A DNA stretch of 64,000 nucleotides from Eubacterium sp. (GCA_014465955.1 JACTVT010000001.1:1-64000); one strand, 5' to 3'. Positions 8,902 to 16,778 are shown, numbered from the stretch's first letter. Notes: generated from the letters alone by a model not told the origin. Numbers and translations: made by a program.

Positions 8902-9643
8902 TGTCGGCAATACAAGTACTCAACTTGCTTTATTGAATGAAGAAAACGGCGTAGTTTCAAGCACACATCGATATTCTTCAAAGGCAGAAAAAACGGTTGA
9001 ATATCACAAAAATAATATTGCTTTATTTACAGAAAGTCAAGGCGTTTCGGGTATTGTTATATCATCTGTTGTGCCTGAAATAAGTGCTTTTCTTGAAACT
9101 GCGTGCCGTGATTTGTTTGATGAAAATCTGCTTTTTGTAAGTTCTGAAATCAAAACAGGTCTGGATATTAAATATGATAATCCGCAGAAACTCGGCGCAG
9201 ATTTGATTGCCGTGGCTGTCGGTGCAGTCTGTGAATACGGTGCACCTGCAATAGTTGTCGATGTCGGCACGGCAACTACTTTTTCGGTTATCAGTGCCGA
9301 AAAAGAGTACCTCGGCGGTCTTATTGCTCCCGGTCCCGTAACTTCAATGAAGGCGCTTGCATCTATGACGGCTCAATTGCCTGTCACACGTCTTGAAGTT
9401 ACTGATAAAGTAATCGGCACAAACACTGCCGATTGTATTAATATCGGCACTGTAACCGCTCATGCCGCTATGATAGATGGTATGATAGACAGAACAGTGC
9501 AGTCTCTTCACCTGCCATCGGTAAATGTTATTGCAACAGGCGGCTTTTCAAAAGATTTAGTTCCGCTCTGCACGCATAAAATACATTACGATGAAAACCT
9601 TATTTTTACGGGACTTTATCATATTTACAAAATGAATTCATAA
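8885..9643 (+). CDS. coaX: Type III pantothenate kinase
   Basis: CoaX, 252 aa, of the ASKHA fold. It phosphorylates pantothenate at the head of CoA synthesis and is not feedback-inhibited by CoA in characterised members. The phosphate-1 motif DVGNTST is at residues 5-11, the catalytic Asp region is KLGADLIAVAVG, phosphate-2 is VDVGTATTFSV, and the adenosine motif GGFS is near the C-terminus. It is the last gene of the pan-coa operon; a terminator follows directly. coaD and coaE, needed to finish CoA, are not in the window. Confidence 0.96.
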   Translation: MILAIDVGNTSTQLALLNEENGVVSSTHRYSSKAEKTVEYHKNNIALFTESQGVSGIVISSVVPEISAFLETACRDLFDENLLFVSSEIKTGLDIKYDNPQKLGADLIAVAVGAVCEYGAPAIVVDVGTATTFSVISAEKEYLGGLIAPGPVTSMKALASMTAQLPVTRLEVTDKVIGTNTADCINIGTVTAHAAMIDGMIDRTVQSLHLPSVNVIATGGFSKDLVPLCTHKIHYDENLIFTGLYHIYKMNS

Positions 9644-9648
9644 CCATG

Positions 9649-9672
9649 GGCGGATGTATCCGCCTGTTTTTT
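9649..9672 (+). terminator. Terminator of the pan-coa operon
   Basis: The arms GGCGGA and TCCGCC enclose a four-base loop and are followed by TG and six T. The stem resembles the arms of the GGGCGGAT-type dispersed hairpins. Confidence 0.75.
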
Positions 9673-9673
9673 C

Positions 9674-9702
9674 TTGTATTGAGATACTTAGTATGTTAAA
9701 AT
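9674..9702 (+). promoter_or_regulatory. Promoter candidate of the XRE regulator
   Basis: TTGTAT (9674-9679), a 17-base spacer and TAAAAT (9697-9702). The spacer contains the near-palindrome ATACTTAGTAT. The resulting leader would be about 200 bases long and carry the three CAACT boxes. Confidence 0.5.
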
Positions 9703-9760
9703 TAATTTATAAGGTTTCAAAAATATATGCTTTTCTCATTGGATTTACAGATGTTATGTT

Positions 9761-9820
9761 CAACTGCTGGTTGAATTGATTAAACCAATAGTTGTAAAGC
9801 AAAAAATCAACTGTAAGTTG
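9761..9820. promoter_or_regulatory. Three CAACT-N4-GTTG boxes upstream of the XRE regulator
   Basis: Three 13-base near-palindromes occur at 9761-9773, 9782-9794 (inverse orientation, one end imperfect) and 9808-9820. All fit CAACT, four variable bases, then GTTG. The first and second can also pair as RNA to form one longer hairpin. They may be operators bound by the downstream regulator, or leader structure. Confidence 0.45.
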
Positions 9821-9908
9821 CTTTTATCAACCGAATTTCTGTGTTAAATTGGTGTTGAAAACACTGCAGTTGTTTCATAAATGATTTGTTGAGGAAAGGA
9901 AATTTGTT

Positions 9909-10496
9909 ATGACATTTGGTTCTAAGTTAAATTTAATGAGAAAAAAGGCAGGCTTAACGCAGGAGGAAATTGCAGGTGAACTTGGCATTTCGCCGCAGGC
10001 AGTTTCAAAATGGGAGAATGATTTATCATGCCCTGATATTATGCTTTTGCCACGTATAGCACAGATATATAATATATCTGTTGATGAACTTTTAAATCAG
10101 GATTATTCTGAGGTTTCATCTGTAACTGTTAATTCCGAAATTTTTGAAAAGAACAGTGATGCACAGGAACATCAGGATAATGAAATTCCAAAACGGCCTG
10201 AAAAATTGTTTGCAGATAAAGCAGGCAGTGATAAAAGAAAAATGTTTTTGAAGGTGAATGTTGTTTCAAGGCAGGGGGATATAGTTAATGTAAAACTGCC
10301 GCTGTCTTTGCTCAAGGCTGTAAAAGGATTGCTTGGAAGTATTAAACTTACTGATTCAATGACAGGCGGAATTGATCTCAGTGAAATTGATTTTGATATG
10401 ATATTTGAACTGGTTGAGCAGGGTGCCGTTGGTGAAATTGTTAATGTTGTTTCCCAGAACGGCGATGTAATAGATGTGTTTGCAGAGTGTGAATAG
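9909..10496 (+). CDS. XRE-family regulator with SHOCT-like C-terminal domain
   Basis: A 195-aa protein. Residues about 7-61 form a classical helix-turn-helix of the XRE/Cro type (TQEEIAGELGISPQAVSKWEN). After a polar linker (about 75-110), the C-terminus carries a strand-helix-strand domain (MFLKVNVVSRQGDIVNVKLP, then IDLSEI, then NVVSQNGDVIDVF) like the SHOCT-type domain of YvlB/LiaX and DUF2089-linked proteins. Such proteins are often tied to envelope-stress sensing; that role is inference. The start has a GAGGAAAGG site. A small membrane protein follows one base after its stop codon. Confidence 0.85.
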   Translation: MTFGSKLNLMRKKAGLTQEEIAGELGISPQAVSKWENDLSCPDIMLLPRIAQIYNISVDELLNQDYSEVSSVTVNSEIFEKNSDAQEHQDNEIPKRPEKLFADKAGSDKRKMFLKVNVVSRQGDIVNVKLPLSLLKAVKGLLGSIKLTDSMTGGIDLSEIDFDMIFELVEQGAVGEIVNVVSQNGDVIDVFAECE

Positions 10497-10497
10497 C

Positions 10498-10740
10498 GTG
10501 AAAATAATATTTTTATATAACAACTTTAAACTGAAATTTTATTTGCCGTATTTTTTACTCGTAAATATATTTACTGCATTTCTGATATTTTGCTTTCTTA
10601 AAAGAATAGGCGTTTATATCAGATTAAAAAATATCTGTTCTGTTATCAGATTGCTGAAAAAAGAAATAAAGTATAATAAGAATTTAAACATTGTTCACGT
10701 GAAAACAGCAGGCAACGCAGAAATAACGGTGAAATTATAA
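10498..10740 (+). CDS. Small membrane protein downstream of XRE regulator
   Basis: An 80-aa protein starting at GTG 10498, one base after the regulator's stop. It has one or two hydrophobic segments (about residues 13-36), then a basic stretch, and ends in a short strand-like tail (VHVKTAGNAEITVKL). That tail echoes the end of the regulator's SHOCT-like domain. I recognise no characterised family. The tight spacing and shared terminator indicate co-expression, so it may be the membrane partner of the regulator. Confidence 0.65.
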   Translation: MKIIFLYNNFKLKFYLPYFLLVNIFTAFLIFCFLKRIGVYIRLKNICSVIRLLKKEIKYNKNLNIVHVKTAGNAEITVKL

Positions 10741-10747
10741 TTTGTAT

Positions 10748-10771
10748 GGAGGGCTTTCTGCCCTCCTTTTT
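10748..10771 (+). terminator. Terminator of the XRE operon
   Basis: The arms GGAGGGC and GCCCTCC enclose TTTCT, followed by five T. Confidence 0.85.
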
Positions 10772-10772
10772 C

Positions 10773-10801
10773 TTGCAATAAAATATTGTTTATGTTAATA
10801 T
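10773..10801 (+). promoter_or_regulatory. Promoter of the first acetyltransferase
   Basis: TTGCAA, a 17-base spacer and TAATAT. The sequence is nearly identical to the promoter at 11917-11945, so the two were probably duplicated. Confidence 0.6.
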
Positions 10802-10818
10802 GAAAACGGGTGATGGTT

Positions 10819-11262
10819 ATGGATTATGTTATACGTGAAATGAATGCAGACGATTTTGAGGGTTTAAGTCAGTTGTATACACATCTGCACAGCAATAAGC
10901 CGATTGAAAAGAATGATAAGAACTTAAGTTTGTTCAATGAAATTCTTGCAGATAAAAATCATCATATTATTGTCGCAGAGACTGACGGTAAAATTGTGTC
11001 ATCGTGTGTTTGCGTTGTTGTTCCTAATCTGACTCATAATCAGAAGCCTTATGCGTTGATTGAAAATGTTGTTACTAATAAGAATTACAGAAAAAACGGT
11101 TTTGCTTCTGCGTGTCTTTCTTATGCAAAGCAGATTGCACTTGATAATCATTGTTATAAAATAATGCTGCTGACGGGTTCAAAAAAACGCAGTACACATA
11201 AGTTTTACAGAAAAAACGGCTATAACAGTTTTGAAAAAACAGGTTATATTCAACGACTGTAA
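10819..11262 (+). CDS. GNAT-family N-acetyltransferase
   Basis: About 147 aa. The GNAT fold is indicated by the central strand ALIENVVTNKNYRKNGFASA, where the acetyl-CoA pyrophosphate loop is the degenerate form RKNGFA, and by the C-terminal HKFYRKNGY motif. The acceptor is unknown. The start at ATG 10819 is chosen because GGGTGAT lies seven bases before it; an in-frame GTG at 10810 overlaps that site. It has its own promoter and is one of two GNAT genes side by side. Confidence 0.85.
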   Translation: MDYVIREMNADDFEGLSQLYTHLHSNKPIEKNDKNLSLFNEILADKNHHIIVAETDGKIVSSCVCVVVPNLTHNQKPYALIENVVTNKNYRKNGFASACLSYAKQIALDNHCYKIMLLTGSKKRSTHKFYRKNGYNSFEKTGYIQRL

Positions 11263-11280
11263 TTTTGCAAGGGAGAGCAA

Positions 11281-11310
11281 TTGTATTCTTCTTGCAGTAT
11301 ATATTACTAT
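11281..11310 (+). promoter_or_regulatory. Possible promoter of the second acetyltransferase
   Basis: TTGTAT and TACTAT are separated by 18 bases. The downstream segment GAAAACGGGTGAT is identical to the leader of the first acetyltransferase. Confidence 0.35.
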
Positions 11311-11327
11311 GAAAACGGGTGATAAAA

Positions 11328-11762
11328 ATGGAAATCAATGTAAAACAAGCAGTTGTTGATGATTATAAGGAAATAGCAGAAATCTGCATTCATGATTTGG
11401 GGTATAATTGCAGTGCTGAATTGGTTAAAGTAAGACTTGAAACGATTGATAATGAGCGTGAAAAGGTTTTTGTTGCCTGTGCTGACGGCAAAATAGCAGG
11501 CTTTATTCACGCTGAAAAATACGATGCTCTGTATTTTGAAACAGTTGTTAATCTTCTAGGTCTTGCCGTGGCACGGGAATACAGAAAAAACGGTATAGGC
11601 AGAATGCTTCTGAATGAATGCGAAAACTGGGCAAAAAGTATTGGCGCAAAATATGTTCGTGTTAATTCGGGCAGTGCACGCAGTGATGCGCATACTTTTT
11701 ACCGAAATGCAGGATATAATAACGAAAAAATGCAAATCAGATTTCTTAAAGAACTACCGTAG
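11328..11762 (+). CDS. GNAT-family N-acetyltransferase
   Basis: A 144-aa single-domain acetyltransferase. The acetyl-CoA loop is RKNGIGRM, and the C-terminal block is HTFYRNAGY. It resembles the aminoglycoside-6'-acetyltransferase or RimI-like branch, but the substrate is not deducible. The ATG at 11328 is used because GGGTGAT precedes it; the upstream in-frame GTG lies inside that site. Its stop codon TAG is supplied by the first bases of a GTAGGG hairpin repeat, so the repeat inserted exactly at the gene end. Confidence 0.85.
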   Translation: MEINVKQAVVDDYKEIAEICIHDLGYNCSAELVKVRLETIDNEREKVFVACADGKIAGFIHAEKYDALYFETVVNLLGLAVAREYRKNGIGRMLLNECENWAKSIGAKYVRVNSGSARSDAHTFYRNAGYNNEKMQIRFLKELP

Positions 11763-11785
11763 GGTGCGGCGTCCTCGACGCACCG
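11759..11785 (+). repeat. GTAGGG hairpin repeat containing a stop codon
   Basis: Arms GGTGCG/CGCACC. Its TAG at 11760-11762 ends the second acetyltransferase gene. Confidence 0.7.
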
Positions 11786-11840
11786 AATTTAATAATCATT
11801 TTGTATGGGAAAACGCTTGTGCTCTCTTGTATTTTATATT

Positions 11841-11866
11841 TAGGTCAATTCGTGAATTGCCCCTAC
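11841..11866 (-). repeat. Hairpin repeat, inverse orientation
   Basis: Read on the minus strand it begins GTAGGGGCAATTC, with arms CAATTC/GAATTG. Confidence 0.6.
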
Positions 11867-11886
11867 AAAATTGTAATAATGTTCTC

Positions 11887-11910
11887 GTAGGGGCGGATAG
11901 CATCCGCCCG
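11887..11910 (+). repeat. Hairpin repeat acting as terminator
   Basis: GTAGGGGCGGAT with arms GGGCGGAT/ATCCGCCC, followed by five T. The form equals an intrinsic terminator placed directly before the next promoter. Confidence 0.7.
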
Positions 11911-11916
11911 TTTTTC

Positions 11917-11945
11917 TTGCAATAAAATATTGCTTATGTTAATAT
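11917..11945 (+). promoter_or_regulatory. Promoter of the pyrophosphohydrolase gene
   Basis: TTGCAA, a 17-base spacer and TAATAT. It differs by one base from the promoter at 10773-10801. Confidence 0.6.
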
Positions 11946-11960
11946 AAATTTGGTGATAAA

Positions 11961-12269
11961 ATGAGAATTTACAACAAACTGGTACGGGATAATATTCCCG
12001 AAATTATCAGAAATAGCGGTGAAACAGCACATATTTCATTTCTTGATGATGCATCATATTTAAAAGAATTAAGGAAAAAACTGCTTGAGGAAACAAACGA
12101 GTTTCTTGAAAGTGAAGAAATTGTTGAACTTGCAGACATTCTTGAAGTAATTGAGGCACTTGCCAAAGCAAAGGGCAGCAGCCTTGATGAAGTTATGAAT
12201 TTAAAAATAAAAAAATCAATTAAAAACGGTTCTTTTGATAAGAAATTATTTTTAGAATATGTAGAATGA
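11961..12269 (+). CDS. MazG-like nucleoside triphosphate pyrophosphohydrolase
   Basis: A 102-aa all-alpha NTP pyrophosphohydrolase of the phosphoribosyl-ATP-diphosphatase-like branch that begins YNKLVRDNIPEII. The metal-binding EExxE-type motif (EETNEF) lies near residue 45 and the E-x-x-D pair (ELADILEVIEAL) near 57-68. Members hydrolyse nucleotides, possibly damaged ones, to the monophosphate. It is monocistronic with its own promoter. It is distinct from the HisE and MazG proteins elsewhere in this window. Confidence 0.85.
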   Translation: MRIYNKLVRDNIPEIIRNSGETAHISFLDDASYLKELRKKLLEETNEFLESEEIVELADILEVIEALAKAKGSSLDEVMNLKIKKSIKNGSFDKKLFLEYVE

Positions 12270-12337
12270 TTTTTTTTGACACCGTTTTCTTTTTGCAAAA
12301 CATTTTGTTGAATTTTTGAATGGATATCATAAATTGT

Positions 12338-12366
12338 TTTACAGACTGTTGATTTTGTGGTATAAT
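12338..12366 (+). promoter_or_regulatory. Promoter of the membrane protein-acyltransferase pair
   Basis: TTTACA (12338-12343), a 17-base spacer and consensus TATAAT (12361-12366). Confidence 0.65.
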
Positions 12367-12397
12367 ATGGCTGCAAATTATTGATAGGGGATTGTAT

Positions 12398-13210
12398 ATG
12401 AATTCTTTTGTTGATTACATTGAAGAGTCCTGCGCAGGACTTCGTGATGATAAAATTCTTTATAATTACAAGCGAATGCTTTATGATGAAATTACCGAAA
12501 GGGCAAATCAGATAACGGCAAGCGGTCTTAAAGACGAAAAAGTGCTTGATGATTTGATTCGTGATGAATACCCGAATATCAAAGAAAATTACAAAAGCTA
12601 CTATGATGCCAAAACGAAAAAACTGCGTGAAAAAAGGCGCACAAAATTAACTGCAATCGGTTCGGTTTTTACTTTTATTATTATGTTTATTGCTTACTTC
12701 GGAGTAAGTTTTTCAACTCACAGTTGGTCAAATTCATGGCTTATAATCGTTGGCGGAATTTTCGGATTGATTATTCTTTGGCTTTCATTTGCAATTAAAA
12801 AACTTTGCACAATGAAAAAAATCTTCCATCCTGTTGCACGGATATTAACGGCAATATGTATTATGATGGTAACCGTTTTTGTATTTTTGTTTGCGCTGGC
12901 TTTCCTTCATATGGCTAAAGCGTGGACGATTGTTTTAATGGGTATTATTGCCATGTTCGTTGCAGACGCCGTGTTTGCAACAGTTACAAAACAGAAATTA
13001 TATATAATTAATTATTTCCTGTATATTCCTTCAATTTTCACAATGCTGTTTGTAATTCTCGGCGCATTTTCGGTTGTTTCGTGGCGCTGGGGCTGGTTGC
13101 TTATAATTCTCGGTCTTATCATTGATGCTGTGATTATGATGTCAATCGCTGCCGAGAATTCAAGGTATCATTATCATCAGGAGGTGGAAGATGTATGGAA
13201 CGAAAATTAA
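12398..13210 (+). CDS. Membrane protein with DUF1700/permease-prefix-like N-terminus
   Basis: A 270-aa protein of unknown function. The first 80 or so residues are soluble and helical and look like the HAAS/permease-prefix domains found before PadR-regulated membrane proteins. Six or so hydrophobic segments follow (about 86-105, 113-131, 145-170, 175-190, 200-225, 228-246). The start is ATG 12398 behind GATAGGGG; a TTG two codons upstream overlaps that site. Its last 16 bases overlap the acyltransferase gene, which points to coupled translation and a shared task. No PadR gene is next to it. Confidence 0.7.
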   Translation: MNSFVDYIEESCAGLRDDKILYNYKRMLYDEITERANQITASGLKDEKVLDDLIRDEYPNIKENYKSYYDAKTKKLREKRRTKLTAIGSVFTFIIMFIAYFGVSFSTHSWSNSWLIIVGGIFGLIILWLSFAIKKLCTMKKIFHPVARILTAICIMMVTVFVFLFALAFLHMAKAWTIVLMGIIAMFVADAVFATVTKQKLYIINYFLYIPSIFTMLFVILGAFSVVSWRWGWLLIILGLIIDAVIMMSIAAENSRYHYHQEVEDVWNEN

Positions 13211-14478
13211 ACGCTGAACTTTGGGATAAAATGCACTATCTTTTTCGTGATTTTAACGACAGAATGGTGCACGTGGAACTCCATTACGATTTTGAAATAG
13301 ACATTGATGCGCTTAAAACAGTTCTTATCTGCTTTTTTGAAAAAGCGCCTGTTCTTCACTCCAAATTTGTGGATAATCACCTCAGTACGCACTGGGAAGT
13401 TATGCCGTATCATATTGATGATGTGCTTTCCGTAATCAATGAGCCTGATGATTTGCCGCTTGCAATTGATGAATTTTTAACTCAGTATATTCCGCCTGAA
13501 AGCGAACTTCAGATGAAGGTTGCCGTGTTCAATAAAGACGGAAAATCAACACTTTGCGTAGTTGAAAATCATATGTGTATGGACGGCGGAGACCTCAAAT
13601 ACTTTATGAAAACACTCTGCAAAAACTATAGTGATTATGTTGAAAAAAACATAAGTCCTATTGAACTCAGACAGGGCTCAAGGTCTTATGAAGAGGTGTA
13701 CTCCGGCTTTTCGCAGACTGAAAAAAGAATGGCAAAAAATCTTTATAAGAATGTCTGCGCAAAGGATGATCACCGGTTTCCGCTTACAAGTGACAGCATC
13801 CGTGATAAGTCGTTTATCGCAAGAAGAAAGATTGATTCCGAGCGTTTTGCAAAAATTAAATCAGTGGGCAAAAAGCACGGTGCAACGATTAACGATGTGC
13901 TGCTTACCGCTTATTTTTACAGTTTGTATGAACTTGCAGGATACGGCGAAAATGAAAGTGTAACGATTTCGTGCGCCATTGATTTGCGCCGTCATATGAA
14001 AGATGTAAGCGATAAAGGCATTACAAATCATACTGCGTTTATGCAGTGTTCCGTTCCGAGGCGCGGCAGAGATATTTTTGAAACTCTGCAGTATGTTGTT
14101 CACAGTTCTAATAAGAATAAGCACGATAAGTTTATGGGGCTTTACGGACTTCCTCTGCTTAAATTCGGTTACAGTATTCTGCCTCATACGGCTTCTGAGG
14201 AAATTATCAAAATCGGCTATTCAAACCCGCTTCTTGCTATGAGCAATATCGGTATTTTAGAGGTTGACAAACTTGCGCTTGCAGGTCACGAGCCGACTGA
14301 CGGTTTTATGACAGGCGCAGTTAAATATAAGCCGTATGTTCTGCTTTCCGCCACTTCAATGCGTAACGAAGTAACGCTTTCCATGTGCGTTCGGGGTAAT
14401 GATGAAGATAAAAAAATAGTGGACAGATTTTTTGACCTTATGGAAAAAAATCTCGGCACTATGATAGAAAATGAATAA
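13195..14478 (+). CDS. Condensation-domain-like acyltransferase
   Basis: A 427-aa protein of the chloramphenicol acetyltransferase/condensation superfamily. The catalytic HxxxDG motif is present as HMCMDGG near residue 120, and a DLR-type motif (AIDLRRH, near residue 263) is in the usual place. The layout resembles alcohol acetyltransferases, PapA-type and wax-ester-synthase-like proteins that join an acyl-CoA or carrier-bound acyl group to an alcohol or amine. No carrier protein or synthase gene is nearby, so it is not part of a visible assembly line. It starts at ATG 13195 behind AGGAGGTGG and overlaps the membrane protein gene. Confidence 0.78.
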   Translation: MERKLNAELWDKMHYLFRDFNDRMVHVELHYDFEIDIDALKTVLICFFEKAPVLHSKFVDNHLSTHWEVMPYHIDDVLSVINEPDDLPLAIDEFLTQYIPPESELQMKVAVFNKDGKSTLCVVENHMCMDGGDLKYFMKTLCKNYSDYVEKNISPIELRQGSRSYEEVYSGFSQTEKRMAKNLYKNVCAKDDHRFPLTSDSIRDKSFIARRKIDSERFAKIKSVGKKHGATINDVLLTAYFYSLYELAGYGENESVTISCAIDLRRHMKDVSDKGITNHTAFMQCSVPRRGRDIFETLQYVVHSSNKNKHDKFMGLYGLPLLKFGYSILPHTASEEIIKIGYSNPLLAMSNIGILEVDKLALAGHEPTDGFMTGAVKYKPYVLLSATSMRNEVTLSMCVRGNDEDKKIVDRFFDLMEKNLGTMIENE

Positions 14479-14489
14479 ATTATAAATTC

Positions 14490-14521
14490 TTCCCTGAAAA
14501 TCTTTCTTCAGGGAATTTTTT
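14490..14521 (+). terminator. Terminator after the acyltransferase
   Basis: The arms TTCCCTGAA and TTCAGGGAA are followed by six T. Confidence 0.88.
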
Positions 14522-14532
14522 CATTTAAACTA

Positions 14533-14561
14533 TTTACATAATCTTTAATTTATATTATTAT
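14533..14561 (+). promoter_or_regulatory. Promoter of the pyrH cluster
   Basis: TTTACA, a 17-base spacer and TATTAT, directly after the terminator of the preceding gene. Confidence 0.55.
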
Positions 14562-14593
14562 ATATAAAAGATAAATTCCATCGGAGGTTCAAT

Positions 14594-15304
14594 ATGGCTC
14601 AGTATAAACGAATACTGCTGAAATTAAGCGGTGAAGTGCTTGCAGGTGCAAAGGGAACGGGTATTGATAACGAAACTGTTGTTAATATCTGTAAATCTGT
14701 TAAAAAGGTTTCTGACTTAGGCGTTGAGGTTGCAATCGTTGTAGGCGGCGGCAATTTCTGGCGCGGCAGAACAAGCGATGGTATGGACAGAACAAGGGCA
14801 GACCATATCGGCATGCTTGCAACTGCCATGAATTCACTTGCACTTTGCGATGCTCTTGAGCAGCTTGGTGCAGATGTCAGAGTGCAGACTGCTATTGAAA
14901 TGAGGCAGATTGCAGAGCCTTATATCAGAAACAGAGCAACTCGTCATCTTGAAAAAGGCAGAATTGTTATTTTCGGCTGCGGCACAGGCTCGCCATTCTT
15001 TTCAACAGATACTGCCGCTGCACTGCGCAGTGTTGAAATCAATGCAGACGCTTTGCTTAAAGCCACTAATGTTGACGGTGTTTATGATAAAGACCCGAAT
15101 AAGTTTGATGATGCAGTTAAGTTTGACACAGTGTCATTCAAAGAGGTAATCAGCAGAGATTTGAAGGTTATGGACTCAACAGCATTTTCACTCTGCAAGG
15201 ATAATGATATGCCGATTGTTGTTTTCAATCTTGAAGAAGACCCTGAAAATGTTGTCAGAGCAGTTATGGGCGAAGCAATCGGAACAGTAGTAAAAAATAT
15301 TTAA
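14594..15304 (+). CDS. pyrH: UMP kinase
   Basis: Bacterial hexameric UMP kinase of the amino-acid-kinase fold, 236 aa, converting UMP to UDP. The N-terminal KLSGEVL, the glycine-rich VGGGNFWRG, the [13 protein letters not shown] segment and the [13 protein letters not shown] segment are all intact. A strong GGAGG site precedes the ATG. Unlike many Firmicutes, rpsB and tsf do not lie upstream; the cluster starts with its own promoter here. Confidence 0.97.
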   Translation: MAQYKRILLKLSGEVLAGAKGTGIDNETVVNICKSVKKVSDLGVEVAIVVGGGNFWRGRTSDGMDRTRADHIGMLATAMNSLALCDALEQLGADVRVQTAIEMRQIAEPYIRNRATRHLEKGRIVIFGCGTGSPFFSTDTAAALRSVEINADALLKATNVDGVYDKDPNKFDDAVKFDTVSFKEVISRDLKVMDSTAFSLCKDNDMPIVVFNLEEDPENVVRAVMGEAIGTVVKNI

Positions 15305-15326
15305 TTAAATTTTTGGGGGATTAAAA

Positions 15327-15881
15327 ATGGACGCAGTATTTACTAAAGCAAAAGAAAAAATGGAAAAATGCCTTGACGCTTTAAACAGAGATTATAAGGC
15401 AGTTCGCGCAGGCAGAGCAAATCCTGCAATACTCGACAGAGTAACGGTTGATTATTACGGAACACCTACTCCGATTAATCAGATGGCGGCAATCAGTGTG
15501 CCTGAGCCGAGAATGCTTATGATTCAGCCTTGGGACGCAAGCACACTCAAGGATATTGAAAAAGCAATCAACACCGCTGAAATTGGTATAAACCCGAGTA
15601 ATGACGGTAAGGTTATCCGCCTTGTATTTCCTGCTTTAACCGAGGAACGCCGTAAGGAACTTGTTAAGGATATTTCAAAGCGCGGCGAAGAGGCAAAGGT
15701 TGCAGTCCGTAATGTTCGCCGTGATGCTATGGACGATATCAAAAAACTTAAAAAAGACAATGAAATTACTGAAGATGACCAGAAAAACGGCGAAAAGAAA
15801 CTTCAGGATATTACAGACAGTTACATTAAGCAGGTAGAAGAAATGGTTAAGAAAAAGGAAGATGAGGTTCTTTCGATTTAA
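15327..15881 (+). CDS. frr: Ribosome recycling factor
   Basis: 184 aa, the standard length. With EF-G it splits the post-termination ribosome. The conserved RAGRANPAILD, YYGTPTPINQMA and the C-terminal helical bundle stretch RRDAMDDIKKLKK are present. It lies 22 bases after pyrH with a GGGGG-type ribosome-binding site. Confidence 0.98.
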   Translation: MDAVFTKAKEKMEKCLDALNRDYKAVRAGRANPAILDRVTVDYYGTPTPINQMAAISVPEPRMLMIQPWDASTLKDIEKAINTAEIGINPSNDGKVIRLVFPALTEERRKELVKDISKRGEEAKVAVRNVRRDAMDDIKKLKKDNEITEDDQKNGEKKLQDITDSYIKQVEEMVKKKEDEVLSI

Positions 15882-15938
15882 CTTTAATTCTTTTGGCGGA
15901 CGGCATATTTAATAAATTGTTGGATGGTATTATTTCTG

Positions 15939-15990
15939 CCTTCCCCTGGAGGGGAAGGGGGACCGCTTGCGGTGGATGAGGTGTTATTTG
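15939..15990 (+). repeat. CCTTCCCC...GGGGAAGG repeat element
   Basis: A first hairpin (CCTTCCCC/GGGGAAGG) is followed by a second small one (ACCGC/GCGGT) and the tail GGATGAGG. It has the same architecture as the element at 61872-61919. Confidence 0.6.
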
Positions 15991-16061
15991 GTAACGCTTA
16001 TCATTTTAACGATTTATTGAAACTGCCTCCGCCGTTCTGTCATTTTAAAGGAGCGTAGAAA

Positions 16062-16778
16062 ATGGCTTTGTTCAGCAAAAAAGACGAATTTGATTATAAT
16101 TATTCCGTGCTTCCGAAGCACCTCGGCATTATTATGGACGGCAACGGCAGATGGGCTAAAAAGCGCGGTATGCCGAGAACGATGGGTCATAAAGCAGGTG
16201 CAGATGTTTTTAAAAAGATTTCCAAAGAATGTGGGAAAATCGGTATTGAAGAAGTAACCTTTTATGCCTTTTCAACCGAAAACTGGAAACGCCCTAAAGA
16301 AGAGGTTGACACACTTATGAGGCTTTTCAAGGATTATCTGCTTGAGGCTAAGGCTGACCTTGAGGCAAGCGGCAATCTTCGTATCCGCTTTGTCGGCGAA
16401 AGAGAAGGCATCAGCGAAGAACTTCTGGCGCTTATGGACGAGGCTGTTGAAACTACAAGCGCAAGAACGGGTACTATGATAAATGTTGCCGTGAATTACG
16501 GCGGCAGGCAGGAGATCGTTTCGGCAGTTAACAAACTGATTGCCTCGGGCAAAACCAATATAACCGAAGATGATATCAGCGGTCTGATGTATACAAATTC
16601 CGAGTGCGATCTGATTATAAGACCGAGCGGCGAGCAAAGGCTTTCAAACTTTCTTTTGTGGCAGGCGGCTTACAGTGAATTCTGGTACAGTGATGTGCTC
16701 TGGCCTGATTTCAGCGAAAAGGATTTGCACAGTGCGCTTGCCGATTTTGAAAAGCGTAATAGAAGATTTGGGGGATAA
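16062..16778 (+). CDS. uppS: Isoprenyl transferase (undecaprenyl diphosphate synthase)
   Basis: cis-Prenyltransferase, 238 aa, making the C55 lipid carrier for peptidoglycan. IMDGNGRWAKKRG carries the catalytic Asp, HKAG the substrate contact, FSTENWKRP the allylic site, and RPSGEQRLSNFLLWQ with SEFWYSDVLWPDF the homoallylic-binding part. An AAAGGAG site precedes the ATG. A 180-base gap with a repeat element separates it from frr. Confidence 0.97.
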   Translation: MALFSKKDEFDYNYSVLPKHLGIIMDGNGRWAKKRGMPRTMGHKAGADVFKKISKECGKIGIEEVTFYAFSTENWKRPKEEVDTLMRLFKDYLLEAKADLEASGNLRIRFVGEREGISEELLALMDEAVETTSARTGTMINVAVNYGGRQEIVSAVNKLIASGKTNITEDDISGLMYTNSECDLIIRPSGEQRLSNFLLWQAAYSEFWYSDVLWPDFSEKDLHSALADFEKRNRRFGG

